Assembly: GCA_913064775.1 (NCBI GenBank)
Contig: CAJYAD010000034.1
Span: 1 to 36,011 of the forward strand
Length of the DNA: 36,011 nt
Source of the DNA: an uncultured Albidovulum sp.
GTDB lineage: Bacteria > Pseudomonadota > Alphaproteobacteria > Rhodobacterales > Rhodobacteraceae
Direction: 5' to 3'
Shown: positions 17,986 through 25,548 of the stretch, piece after piece
Layout of the letters: every line of letters begins with the position of its first letter
Numbering within the stretch: the first letter of the stretch is position 1
Notes under the pieces: model-generated
What the model was told of the DNA's origin: nothing
Seen by the model: only the letters and a program-made list of their open reading frames with translations
Database searches by the model: none
Translations under genes and position numbers: made by a program

Positions 17986-19209
17986 ATGACCGGAGACCCC
18001 AGGACAGGACACGCCAAGACGGGACACGCCGCGACAGGACACGCCGCGACGGGGGCCACGATATTCACCGGCGCGCGGATCTTCGACGGCGCCTGCCTGC
18101 AAGAGGGCGTGGCGCTGGTTGTCGAGGATGGCCATGTCACCGGCATCCTGCCCGAGGCGGCGGCGCCTAGCGGCGCCCGCGTCGCGCTGCGGGGCGGGGT
18201 GCTGGCGCCGGGGCTGATCGACCTGCAGGTCAATGGCGGCGGCGGGGTGATGCTGGGCGCCGGCGATCCGGACGCCGAGATCCGCACGATCTGCGCCGCC
18301 CATGCGCGGCTGGGAACCACCGGCCTGCTGCCGACGCTGATCACCGCGCCGCGCGCGACCACCGCCGCCACGCTGGCCGCCGGGGTGGCGGCGGCGGCGG
18401 CGGGTGTTCCGGGCTTTCTGGGCCTGCATCTGGAGGGCCCGCATATCGACCCGCGCCGCAACGGCGCCCATGCGGCCACGTTGATCCGCCCGATGGAGGA
18501 CGACGATCTGCAGATGATCTGCGCCGCCGCCGGGCGGATGCCGGCGCTGATGGTCACCCTTGCCCCCGGCGCGGCGACGCCCGATCAGATCGCGGCGCTG
18601 GCGCGCGCGGGCGTCACCGTCAGCTTGGGCCACAGCGACTGCACGCTGGAGGAGGCGCGCGCCGCCTTTGCCGCCGGTGCCGACTGCGTCACCCATCTGT
18701 TCAACGCCATGAGCCCGCTTGGCCACCGCGAACCCGGCCTTGTGGGCGCGGCGCTCGATTGCGGAATCTGGGCCGGGCTGATCGCGGATCTGGTGCATGT
18801 GGCGCCCGAGGCGCTGCGCATCGCCTGGGCGGCAAAGCGCGGCCCGGGGCGCCTGTTTCTGGTCAGCGACGCGATGGCGGTGGCGGGCACCGATCTGGCG
18901 GGTTTCACCCTGAACGGGCGCGCGATCCGGCGCGACAGGACCAAGGGCGGCGCCGGGCGGCTGACGCTGGCCGACGGCACGCTGGCGGGCGCCGATGTGA
19001 CCCTGCCACAGGCGTTGGCTAACATCCGCCGCGTGGCCGATCTTGGCCTCGACGAGGCGCTGGCGATGGCGACCTCGGCGCCGGCTACCTGTATCGGGCT
19101 GTCGGGAAAGGTCGGCTCGCTCAGGCCCGGCGCGCGCGCCGATTTCGTGCATCTGGACGCGGATCTGGCGCTGAAAGGCATCTGGATCGGCGGGCTGGCG
19201 ATGGGTTAG
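17986..19209 (+). CDS. nagA: N-acetylglucosamine-6-phosphate deacetylase
   Basis: A 407-residue cytosolic amidohydrolase that removes acetate from N-acetylglucosamine-6-phosphate in amino-sugar catabolism and wall recycling. Landmarks: DLQVNGGGG (79-86), metal ligand Glu150 in HLEGPH, His216 in LGHSDCTLEEA, His237 in THLFNAMSPLGHREPG and catalytic Asp295 in LVSDAM. The barrel is complete. The first 25 residues before the family's start contain a tandem repeat, TGHAK-TGHAA-TGHAA, so the natural start could lie elsewhere; ATG 17986 has GGTGACGGAGACGCC upstream with a GGAG core. No nagB (deaminase) gene is seen nearby. Confidence 0.93.
   Translation: MTGDPRTGHAKTGHAATGHAATGATIFTGARIFDGACLQEGVALVVEDGHVTGILPEAAAPSGARVALRGGVLAPGLIDLQVNGGGGVMLGAGDPDAEIRTICAAHARLGTTGLLPTLITAPRATTAATLAAGVAAAAAGVPGFLGLHLEGPHIDPRRNGAHAATLIRPMEDDDLQMICAAAGRMPALMVTLAPGAATPDQIAALARAGVTVSLGHSDCTLEEARAAFAAGADCVTHLFNAMSPLGHREPGLVGAALDCGIWAGLIADLVHVAPEALRIAWAAKRGPGRLFLVSDAMAVAGTDLAGFTLNGRAIRRDRTKGGAGRLTLADGTLAGADVTLPQALANIRRVADLGLDEALAMATSAPATCIGLSGKVGSLRPGARADFVHLDADLALKGIWIGGLAMG
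18004..18048 (+). repeat. Tandem 15-bp repeat at the start of nagA
   Basis: Three 15-bp units (18004-18018, 18019-18033, 18034-18048) read ACAGGACACGCCAAG, ACGGGACACGCCGCG and ACAGGACACGCCGCG. A degenerate copy lies before and a partial one after. They add TGHA[K/A] pentapeptides to the N terminus, keep the frame, and could vary in number by slippage. Confidence 0.85.
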
Positions 19210-19403
19210 CGCGGAGCGAAGCAGGGGCCCGACAGTGTGCCCGAGATCTGACCGCGGCGTTCCTTCACCCGCGGGAACCGGGCATAGACATGCTCCAGAT
19301 CCACGTCGAACTCGGCCCGGTCGCGACAAGTCTCGGCGGGGTGCATCTCGGCCAGCACCTCACGCAGCAGGCCCGCATCCGCCCGCGCCCGGGGGGCAGG
19401 CAA
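19206..19403 (-). CDS. Possible small hypothetical protein, convergent with nagA
   Basis: A reading frame of 65 codons whose stop overlaps the nagA stop codon tail to tail. The only upstream initiator is TTG at 19403; GTG and ATG codons lie further in (EVLAEMHP). The sequence, for example EFDVDLEHVYARFPRVKERR, has a sensible mix of residues for a real protein but resembles no family I know. The copy C hairpin (19395-19414) overlaps the TTG start region, which argues against the full frame. It may be the end of a degraded gene. Weak call. Confidence 0.3.
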   Translation of the reverse strand: MPAPRARADAGLLREVLAEMHPAETCRDRAEFDVDLEHVYARFPRVKERRGQISGTLSGPCFAPR

Positions 19404-19436
19404 AGAACCCTGCCAGCTTCATCTTGGAAAAAATAC
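19395..19436. repeat. Dispersed intergenic repeat, copy C (inverted orientation)
   Basis: Read on the reverse strand, GTATTTTTTCCAAGATGAAG (19436-19417) matches the tail of copy A (4551-4570) at about 15 of 20 positions. It is followed by a hairpin GGCAGG/CCTGCC (19409-19414 with 19395-19400, 8-base loop). The order of tail and hairpin is reversed relative to copies A and B. It lies in the gap between nagA and the DUF2127 gene, downstream of the leftward DUF2127 transcript. Confidence 0.5.
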
Positions 19437-19500
19437 TCATGCGGCGCGCGGGCGAACGCCCCCGGTGCAGGTCAGGCACCGGGCCGCAACCGCGCGCAGC

Positions 19501-20013
19501 CTAGCCGTCGGTGCGGCGTTGGCGCAGCTCAAGCCACTCGCGCCAGACCAGCAGGATCACGATCAGATCGAAGGCCGACAGCACGATCAGCACTGGCGCG
19601 CCGGTGAGGAAGAAGTCGCTCATCTGGTAAAGGATGAACAGCGACAGCACCACGATAGAGACCGGATGCGCCCAGCGTTTCTGGGCGAACAGCGCCACCG
19701 CCACGCCCAGGTTCAACAGCCCGTGGCCGAACAGATAGACCGACCAGAAGGTATGCGGATGGACGGTGAAGTCATGCACGCTGCGCAGCAGCGCGGCGGC
19801 CAGCGGATCGGCCCGCTGCGAGGCCAGCATGCGCGAGGTCCAATGCGCAAGCTCGGTCATCTCGTCGGTCTGCAACGCGATCTGCAGCACGATCGCGGCG
19901 ATCAGCTGCGCGCCGCCGATCAGCGCCTGCATGGTGATGCCGAAAAGATAGGACCCATGCAGCCACCGCGCAAGTCGTCCGACAGGAAGCCGCGGTGCCC
20001 GGGAGGCGATCAT
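19501..20013 (-). CDS. DUF2127-family inner-membrane protein
   Basis: A 170-residue protein with about four membrane segments: GSYLFGITMQALIGGAQLIA, VYLFGHGLLNLGVAVALFA, VSIVVLSLFILYQMSDFF and VLIVLSAFDLIVILLVW. The motif YLFGHGLLNLG and the C-terminal tail VWREWLELRQR fit the DUF2127 family of predicted membrane proteins. The function is unknown. ATG 20013 lies 5 bases after the gpt stop codon, so it is the last gene of the leftward fabI-lysE-gpt-DUF2127 run and probably translated by coupling. Confidence 0.8.
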   Translation of the reverse strand: MIASRAPRLPVGRLARWLHGSYLFGITMQALIGGAQLIAAIVLQIALQTDEMTELAHWTSRMLASQRADPLAAALLRSVHDFTVHPHTFWSVYLFGHGLLNLGVAVALFAQKRWAHPVSIVVLSLFILYQMSDFFLTGAPVLIVLSAFDLIVILLVWREWLELRQRRTDG

Positions 20014-20018
20014 CTGGG

Positions 20019-20540
20019 TCAATCCTTGCCCCGGAAGGGCTCGACATATTGCAAGGCCATGTCCCAGGGGAAGAAGATCCATGTGTCCTGGCTGACCTCG
20101 GTGACGAAAGTGTCCACCAGATCGCGGCCCTGGGGCTTCGCGTAGACGGTGGCGAAATGGGCCTTGGGGTAAAGCTTGCGCACCAGTTCCAGCGTCTTGC
20201 CGGTGTCGACCAGATCGTCGACCACCAGCACGCCCTCGCCGTCATCGCCCATGACCTCGGCCTGCGGCGCCTTGATGACGCGCGCCTCGGTCTGGGTCTG
20301 ATGGTCATAGGACTTGACCGAGATCGTGTCGACGACGCGAATGTCCAGCTCTCGGCTGACGATCATCGCCGGGGCCATGCCGCCGCGGGTGATCGCGACG
20401 ACGGCGCGCCAGCCGCCGCCCGATCCGTCTGCCCCCCCGGGGCCCTGGCCATCCAGACGCCAGGCCAGCGCGCGCGCGTCGCGGTGGATCTGGTCCCAGG
20501 AGACGTGGAAGCCTTTCTCGTGCGGCAGGCGGTCGGTCAT
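20019..20540 (-). CDS. gpt: Xanthine phosphoribosyltransferase
   Basis: A 173-residue purine salvage enzyme that joins PRPP with xanthine or guanine to give XMP or GMP. The PRPP-binding motif [13 protein letters not shown] spans residues 104-116, and [16 protein letters not shown] (50-65) is the conserved N-terminal loop; the ending [14 protein letters not shown] (155-168) matches XGPRT proteins. It is about 20 residues longer than E. coli Gpt, mainly from a Gly-rich insertion at 31-43 ([13 protein letters not shown]), probably a surface loop. ATG 20540 begins [20 protein letters not shown], as in relatives. It is 10 bases downstream of the LysE-type gene. Confidence 0.93.
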   Translation of the reverse strand: MTDRLPHEKGFHVSWDQIHRDARALAWRLDGQGPGGADGSGGGWRAVVAITRGGMAPAMIVSRELDIRVVDTISVKSYDHQTQTEARVIKAPQAEVMGDDGEGVLVVDDLVDTGKTLELVRKLYPKAHFATVYAKPQGRDLVDTFVTEVSQDTWIFFPWDMALQYVEPFRGKD

Positions 20541-20550
20541 GGCATGCTCC

Positions 20551-21150
20551 TCAGGCAGCGGTGCGCAGCGCGATCAGGCCCAGGACGACCGCCGAGGCAC
20601 GGTCGATCCAGGCCTTCGCCCGCAGATAGGCCGCGCGCATCGGCGCGGTGGTCAGGATCAGGGTGGCGGTGGTGTACCAGATCAGCTCCAGTGTGAAGTG
20701 ATCGGCCAGCAGCGCCACGGCGGCCGCACCATGCGGCATCACCGGAAATACGGTCGAGAAGATCGCGGCGATGAAGAACACCGCCTTCGGGTTCGAGAGG
20801 TTGACGAACAGCCCCAGCCGGAACCCGCGGCCGCCGCCCGGGCGGGCAGGGGCCAGCGGCGCACCCGCGCCGCGCCACAGCGCCACCGCCAGCCAGGCCA
20901 GATAGGCTGCGCCACCCAGTTTCAGCGCCGCATAGGCCCAGGGCACCACCGCGAACAGCGCATGCAACCCCAGAAGGGCCGCCGCGCTCCACAACGTGGC
21001 CGCGCTTGCCAGTCCCGCGGCGCAGGCCAGCCCCGCCGCGCGGCCCCGCGTCAGCGACACGCGCAGCAGCGACAGAAACGCCGGCCCTGGCACCATCAGG
21101 GCGCCGAGGATCGCAAGGTTGAAGGCAAGCAGGCTGGCGATGCTCATCAT
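20551..21150 (-). CDS. LysE/RhtB-family amino-acid exporter
   Basis: A 199-residue inner-membrane protein with about six hydrophobic segments. The first helix carries the family motif [20 protein letters not shown], and the centre has [12 protein letters not shown], the second LysE signature. Family members export amino acids such as lysine, threonine or homoserine; the substrate is not determined here. Two ATGs in a row (21150 and 21147) are possible starts. It lies 12 bases after fabI and 10 before gpt, so it is within one leftward transcription unit, although its job has no obvious tie to either neighbour. Confidence 0.88.
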   Translation of the reverse strand: MMSIASLLAFNLAILGALMVPGPAFLSLLRVSLTRGRAAGLACAAGLASAATLWSAAALLGLHALFAVVPWAYAALKLGGAAYLAWLAVALWRGAGAPLAPARPGGGRGFRLGLFVNLSNPKAVFFIAAIFSTVFPVMPHGAAAVALLADHFTLELIWYTTATLILTTAPMRAAYLRAKAWIDRASAVVLGLIALRTAA

Positions 21151-21162
21151 CGTCTTCGGCGT

Positions 21163-21996
21163 TTAGCCGCCGTCCTTTCCGTTTCGTGCGCTCACCGTGT
21201 CGATATCGGGCGCATCGACCGCCTTCATGCCGATGACATGATAGCCCGCATCAACATGCAGCGTCTCGCCGGTGGTGCCCGATCCCAGATCCGACAGCAG
21301 GTAGAGCGCGGCCTTGCCGACCTCTTCCTGCGTCACGTTGCGGCGCAGGGGCGAGTTCAGCTCATTCCACTTCAGGATATAGCGGAAATCGCCGATCCCC
21401 GAGGCCGCCAGCGTCTTGATCGGCCCGGCCGAGATCGCGTTGCAGCGGATGCCGTCCTTGCCCAGATCCTCGGCAATATACATCACGCTGGCTTCCAGCG
21501 CCGCCTTGGCGACGCCCATCACGTTATAATGCGGCATCACCTGTTCGGCGCCGTAATAGGTCAGCGTCAGCATGCTGCCGCCCGCCGGCATCATCGCCGC
21601 CGCGCGCCGGGCGACGGCGGTGAAGGAATAGACCGAGACATCCATCGTCATGCGGAAGTTTTCCGCCGAGGTGTCGACATAGCGGCCGCGCAGCTCGCTC
21701 TTGTCGGAGAATCCGATCGCATGGACCAGAAAGTCGATCTTGCCCCACTTCTCTTGAAGCGTCGTGAAGAGCGTGTCGATCGACGCCTGATTGGTCACAT
21801 CGCATTCGACCATGACGGTCGCGTTGATCTGACCGGCCAGCGGCGCGACGCGCTTCAATAGCGCCTCACCCTGATAGGAGAGCGCGATCTCGGCCCCTTG
21901 TTCCGCCAAGGCCCGGGCGATGCCCCAGGCGATCGACTTATCGTTGGCCAGGCCCATGATCAGGCCCCGCTTTCCTTCCATTAGCCCCTGTGACAT
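21163..21996 (-). CDS. fabI: Enoyl-ACP reductase (NADH)
   Basis: A 277-residue short-chain dehydrogenase that reduces trans-2-enoyl-ACP in the last step of each fatty-acid elongation cycle. The nucleotide loop RGLIMGLANDKSIAWGIA is the FabI form of the Rossmann motif. The catalytic set Tyr147, Tyr157 and Lys164 lies in TYYGAEQVMPHYNVMGVAK with the exact 10 and 7 residue spacing of E. coli FabI (Tyr146, Tyr156, Lys163). The start chosen is ATG 21996 (MSQGLMEGKRG), with a G-rich Shine-Dalgarno upstream; ATG 22002 is an alternative. First gene of the leftward operon, divergent from pdxH. FabI is the triclosan target in other bacteria. Confidence 0.96.
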   Translation of the reverse strand: MSQGLMEGKRGLIMGLANDKSIAWGIARALAEQGAEIALSYQGEALLKRVAPLAGQINATVMVECDVTNQASIDTLFTTLQEKWGKIDFLVHAIGFSDKSELRGRYVDTSAENFRMTMDVSVYSFTAVARRAAAMMPAGGSMLTLTYYGAEQVMPHYNVMGVAKAALEASVMYIAEDLGKDGIRCNAISAGPIKTLAASGIGDFRYILKWNELNSPLRRNVTQEEVGKAALYLLSDLGSGTTGETLHVDAGYHVIGMKAVDAPDIDTVSARNGKDGG

Positions 21997-22284
21997 CCGC
22001 ATCCCCCGCCGTCCATCCACGCTTCCGCTCGTCTAGGCGATGATGATCGCCGCATCAAGGCCCGCAGGGATCGCCGCGGCGCCGCTGTGGCCGCCGTGCC
22101 GCCGCGCCCGGGCGCGCCCTGGGGGCCATGCCGGACCCCAAGGGCCGGGCGGCGCCTTTCGGGCGGGGCGGGCCGCGAACCCTATGCTGGCGGCTTGCAC
22201 GGCATAGACCTGCCGATGTCTAAATAGTCTACTTGTGGGCATTCCGGCGTTCGGCTACGGCAGTGCACTTCGAAAGGACGGATT

Positions 22285-22890
22285 ATGGCAGGCAGAGAAG
22301 GCATTTTCGCGGGCGACGACCCCTTCGATCTGGCCCGCGACTGGCTGGCCGAAGCCGCGCTGAGCGAACCGAACGATCCCAACGCGATCGCGCTGGCGAC
22401 GGTGGACGAGACCGGATTGCCAAACGTTCGCATGGTGCTGCTGAAGGAAGTGGAGCCGGACGGTTTCGTCTTTTACACAAATTACGAAAGTGTGAAGGCG
22501 CGTGAATTGGAGACTGCTGGGACCGCCGCTTTTGTGTTACACTCCAAGAGTCTGCGGCGACAGATACGGGTCCGCGGACTGGTCGAGCGCGAGGAGGGTC
22601 CCAAGGCGGATGCCTATTATGCCTCGCGGTCGCTGAAGAGCCGGCTGGGCGCCTGGGCGTCGCATCAGTCGCAGCCGCTTGGCTCACGCGGGGTGCTGAT
22701 GGCTGCCGTGGCGCGGGTGACCGCCGAGAAGGGGACGAATCCGCCGCGCCCACCATTTTGGGGCGGTTACCGGGTTCGCCCGCTGGAAATCGAGTTCTGG
22801 GCCGATGGCGCCTTCCGGTTGCACGATCGGTTCCGCTGGCGCCGCACGGCCCTGACGGAGGCGTGGGAAATTGAACGGCTAAACCCTTGA
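22285..22890 (+). CDS. pdxH: Pyridoxamine 5'-phosphate oxidase
   Basis: A 201-residue FMN enzyme that oxidises pyridoxine or pyridoxamine 5'-phosphate to pyridoxal 5'-phosphate, the last step in cofactor B6 synthesis. The family blocks [33 protein letters not shown] and [10 protein letters not shown] are clear, and the C-terminal block [16 protein letters not shown] binds the substrate. The final [18 protein letters not shown] is the usual end. AAGGA at 22274-22278 precedes ATG 22285. It is divergent from fabI, with 288 bases between start codons. The stop codon lies inside a long hairpin (22884-22916). Confidence 0.96.
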   Translation: MAGREGIFAGDDPFDLARDWLAEAALSEPNDPNAIALATVDETGLPNVRMVLLKEVEPDGFVFYTNYESVKARELETAGTAAFVLHSKSLRRQIRVRGLVEREEGPKADAYYASRSLKSRLGAWASHQSQPLGSRGVLMAAVARVTAEKGTNPPRPPFWGGYRVRPLEIEFWADGAFRLHDRFRWRRTALTEAWEIERLNP

Positions 22891-22916
22891 ATTTCGCGCT
22901 TCGTGAAATGCAAGGG
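22884..22916 (+). terminator. Long hairpin overlapping the pdxH stop codon
   Basis: CCCTTG (22884-22889) pairs with CAAGGG (22911-22916), and ATTTCGCG (22891-22898) with CGTGAAAT (22902-22909), separated by one A/G mismatch and closed by a 3-base loop. This gives a 14-pair stem. The pdxH stop TGA (22888-22890) lies within the left arm. CCTTTGCC and later ATTTTG follow, a weak T-tract. It may terminate pdxH or shape the leader of the cold-shock gene. Confidence 0.55.
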
Positions 22917-23010
22917 CCTTTGCCGAATGCATTTTGTGCTTGATTCACCATGACGGATGCGACAACTCGACAAGCGGGGGCTCCGCGAATTTGGGGAAGC
23001 GACGAAGAAC

Positions 23011-23547
23011 ATGAACGATGAAGACACTACCCTGCAAGAGGTGCAGGGTCGGGTAAAATGGTTCGACCCGGTTAAGGGTTTCGGCTTCGTCGTTTCCGAC
23101 GACGGGGGCCCCGACATTCTTCTGCACGCCAACGTGCTGCGCAATTTCGGGCAAAGTTCTGTCGCCGACGGCGCCGGGATTTCCGTGCGTATCCAGCAGA
23201 CACAGCGCGGCGCTCAGGCGGTGGAGGTGCTTAGCATCGCCCCCCCCGAGACCAGCGGTCTGCCCGTGTTGGACGATCTGGGCGGCAACCCGTTGCCCGA
23301 TCCCGCGACCCAGCCGCTAGAGCCTGCGCGGGTGAAATGGTTTGACAAGGGCAAGGGTTTCGGCTTTGCCAATGTCTTCGGACGCAGCGAAGACGTGTTC
23401 ATACATATCGAGGTGCTGCGGATGTCCGGCTTTGCCGACCTTCAGCCGGGCGAGGCCGTGGGCCTGCGCATCGTCGACGGGCGCCGGGGCCGGATGGCCA
23501 CGCAGGTGACCTCGTGGGAAGCAGCGCTGCGCGAGGGCGATGCGTGA
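23011..23547 (+). CDS. Tandem cold-shock-domain protein
   Basis: A 178-residue cytosolic nucleic-acid-binding protein with two CspA-like domains, an arrangement typical of alphaproteobacteria. Domain 1 (about 10-77): GRVKWFDPVKGFGFV, with RNP1 KGFGFV at 22-27 and RNP2-like DILLHA at 35-40. Domain 2 (about 105-167): ARVKWFDKGKGFGFA, with RNP1 KGFGFA at 115-120 and DVFIHI at 128-133. A Pro-rich linker joins them. Such proteins melt RNA structure and often respond to stress; here that is by family. ATG 23011 (MNDEDTTL) fits the family; ATG 22957 would add 18 residues. Its stop overlaps the DUF192 start by four bases (GTGA). Confidence 0.92.
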   Translation: MNDEDTTLQEVQGRVKWFDPVKGFGFVVSDDGGPDILLHANVLRNFGQSSVADGAGISVRIQQTQRGAQAVEVLSIAPPETSGLPVLDDLGGNPLPDPATQPLEPARVKWFDKGKGFGFANVFGRSEDVFIHIEVLRMSGFADLQPGEAVGLRIVDGRRGRMATQVTSWEAALREGDA

Positions 23548-24089
23548 GCGCCGCCCGCGCCCGTGCCCGTAGCCGTGCGGGGCGTGCCGGCCTTGCCGCT
23601 TCGGGACGGGCGCGCCTTTTTCCAGCAGTTGCGGCCTGCCTTCTTCTGATCCTGTCGTCGGCCGCAGCGCAGGCCCGCTGCCGTCCCGGGCAGGTACAGT
23701 TCCGCACCCCGCAGGGCATCGTCAGCTTCCACGTCAGCCTGGCGCGGACCCAGGCCGAGCGTGAGCATGGCCTGATGAACCGCCGCCATCTGCCGCGCGA
23801 CGCCGGCATGCTGTTTCTGTTCGGCAAGCCGGGGCCGGTGGCCTTCTGGATGCATGACACGCTGATTCCGCTGGACATGATCTTCCTCGATCAGGCCGGG
23901 CGGGTGACGCGCATCCATGCCAACGCCAAACCGATGAGCGACATGCCGATCAACGGCGGATCCCGGGTTTTCGCGGTGCTTGAGGTCAACGGCGGGGTGG
24001 CCGCCGAGGCGGGCATCCGGCGCGGGACATCGATGCGCGCCGACGTCATGCCCCAGAAGCATGCGGCTTGGAGCTGCGCGGCGCGATAG
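23544..24089 (+). CDS. DUF192 family exported protein
   Basis: A 181-residue protein. The start is GTG 23544, overlapping the stop of the preceding gene, so translation is coupled. An Arg/Ala-rich head (residues 1-24) leads to the hydrophobic LFPAVAACLLLILSSAAAQA, a signal peptide with likely cleavage before RCRPGQ. The DUF192 domain (about 50-172) shows HGLMNRRHLPRDAGMLFLFG, FWMHDTLIPLDMIFLD and GRVTRIHANAKP, the family core. Function is unknown; export to the periplasm is likely. The pairing with a double cold-shock gene is, as I recall, common in Rhodobacteraceae. The Arg-rich first 24 residues may reflect a start further downstream. Confidence 0.88.
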   Translation: MSAARARARSRAGRAGLAASGRARLFPAVAACLLLILSSAAAQARCRPGQVQFRTPQGIVSFHVSLARTQAEREHGLMNRRHLPRDAGMLFLFGKPGPVAFWMHDTLIPLDMIFLDQAGRVTRIHANAKPMSDMPINGGSRVFAVLEVNGGVAAEAGIRRGTSMRADVMPQKHAAWSCAAR

Positions 24090-24131
24090 CCCCCTTTTCA
24101 GCAACCGACTTCCCGGGTAGACAAGCCCGGT

Positions 24132-24208
24132 CGGGGCGTAGCGCAGCCTGGTAGCGCGTCTGTTTTGGGTACAGAAGGTCGTGAGTTCGAATCTCGCCGC
24201 CCCGACCA
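24132..24208 (+). tRNA. tRNA-Pro (anticodon TGG)
   Basis: A full cloverleaf of 77 bases. Acceptor stem CGGGGCG/CGCCCCG (24132-24138 with 24198-24204), D arm GCGC..GCGC, anticodon stem TCTGT/ACAGA with loop TTTGGGT (anticodon TGG), variable AGGTC, T arm GTGAG-TTCGAAT-CTCGC, discriminator A and encoded CCA at 24206-24208. It lies 42 bases after the DUF192 gene. No integrase gene or attachment duplication is seen beside it. Confidence 0.96.
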
Positions 24209-24576
24209 TGCCGGCCCCCAGGGGCCCAGCCGCTAGGCCCCCAAGGCCGCTGCAATCCCCCCTTTTCCCCCGCATTCCTGTGCATGACCGCGACAACCGG
24301 CCCGCTTTCGCCGCCGCCGGTCTCGTTGTAACGTCGATGTGAGAACCCGGCCCGTCAGGACCGCGAAGATACCCGTCCGGGGTTCGGATTGGATCAGGCG
24401 GGCTGTGGTGGAACGGAAATTGCGCCGCGACGTTGCGACACAGGCTGGCTCACATGCCATCACAAGGGGTTGAAACCTGCGTGTGCAATATATATTCCAT
24501 ATCATGAATATTTAATCCACGACACCCGCTGCCGGCGAAAACGGGGCAGGGTTTCGAGAGTTTGGAAGGGTTCAAG
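24209..24576. other. Intergenic stretch between tRNA-Pro and the RND adaptor gene
   Basis: About 370 bases without a gene. Just after the tRNA is GGCCCCCAGGGGCC, a compact dyad, and then a T-run at 24272-24275, which could terminate the tRNA transcript. The distal part contains the AT-rich dyad described at 24492-24511, presumably near the promoter of the efflux operon. No gene for a local regulator lies in this gap. Confidence 0.5.
24492..24511. promoter_or_regulatory. AT-rich inverted repeat upstream of the RND efflux operon
   Basis: ATATTC (24492-24497) and GAATAT (24506-24511) form a perfect 6-bp inverted repeat with an 8-base centre, in an AT-rich island (TATATATTCCATATCATG) that contrasts with its GC-rich surroundings. 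It lies 66-85 bases before the adaptor start codon, which suits an operator over a promoter, for example for a TetR- or MarR-type repressor. No such gene is adjacent. Confidence 0.4.
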
Positions 24577-25548
24577 ATGCGTCATCTCCTCTCTGCGATT
24601 GCCTTGGCTGCGACGCCATGGATGGCGCATGCCGGGGTGCTTGCACCGCTCAAGCCGGTCACGGTGACCGAGTGGAAGGCCGTCTACGGCGAGATCGAGC
24701 CGCGCGATCAGGTGCCGGCGCGGGCGCGGATCGGCGGCACGCTGATCAGCCTGAAAGTGACCGAGGGCGACACCGTCACCTCGGGTCAGGAAATCGGCGA
24801 GATCATCGATCGCAAGATCGCGTTTCAGTTGAATTCCTATGATGCCCAGTTGCAGGCGCTGCAGGCCCAGATGGGCAATGCCGAGACCGAGCTGAAGCGC
24901 GGTGAGGAATTGCTCAGCCGCGGGGTCAGCACGGCGCAGCGGCTGGATGCGCTGCGCACCCAGGTGGATGTGCTGAAGAACCAGATCGCCTCGACCCAGG
25001 CGCAGCGTCAGGTTGTGGTGCAGCAGGCCAATGAGGGCAAGGTGCTGGCGCCGATCGCCGGGCGGGTGCTGACGGTGCCGGTCGCCAAGGGCTCGGTCAT
25101 CATGCCGGGCGAGGCGGTGGCGACGGTGGCGGGCGGCGGCTTTTTCCTGCGCCTCGCGGTGCCCGAACGCCATGCGGCCTTTCTGAAGCAGGGCGCGCCG
25201 ATCCGGATCGAGACGCCCGAGGGCGCGGCGACCGGCACGCTGGCCAAGATCTATCCGCTGATCCAGGGCGGCCGGGTGACCGCCGATGTCGAGGTCAAGG
25301 ATCTGCCCGACCGCTTCGTCAACGCCCGGGTGCTGGTGCGCCTGCCGGTGGGCGAGCGTCAGGCGCTCTTGGTGCCGGCGGATGCGCTGATCAACCGGCT
25401 GGGGCTGGATTACGTCAAGGTGCGCGAAGATGGCGAAACCGTGCTGCGCACCGTGGTGCCGGGCGGCCATGAAGAGATCGACGGTCAGGACATGGTCGAG
25501 ATCCTCTCGGGTCTGGCGGCGGGCGACCGCGTGGACGACGCGAAATGA
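24577..25548 (+). CDS. RND efflux periplasmic adaptor subunit
   Basis: A 323-residue membrane-fusion protein that bridges an inner-membrane RND pump and an outer-membrane channel. Residues 1-19 (MRHLLSAIALAATPWMAHA) are a signal peptide without a lipobox Cys. A barrel-sandwich (lipoyl-like) half follows (GTLISLKVTEGDTVTSGQEI), then a helical hairpin (about 85-150, with EELLSRGVSTAQRLDALRTQ), the second lipoyl half (VLAPIAGRVLTVPVAKGS) and the beta-barrel and membrane-proximal regions. ATG 24577 has GGAAGG at 24564-24569. It overlaps the pump gene by four bases (ATGA). The outer-membrane partner is not in the window. Confidence 0.93.
   Translation: MRHLLSAIALAATPWMAHAGVLAPLKPVTVTEWKAVYGEIEPRDQVPARARIGGTLISLKVTEGDTVTSGQEIGEIIDRKIAFQLNSYDAQLQALQAQMGNAETELKRGEELLSRGVSTAQRLDALRTQVDVLKNQIASTQAQRQVVVQQANEGKVLAPIAGRVLTVPVAKGSVIMPGEAVATVAGGGFFLRLAVPERHAAFLKQGAPIRIETPEGAATGTLAKIYPLIQGGRVTADVEVKDLPDRFVNARVLVRLPVGERQALLVPADALINRLGLDYVKVREDGETVLRTVVPGGHEEIDGQDMVEILSGLAAGDRVDDAK

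Noticed and set aside
24132-24208. tRNA-Pro as an integration site for a genomic island
   Set aside because: No integrase gene and no duplicate of the tRNA 3' end were seen within the window on either side.
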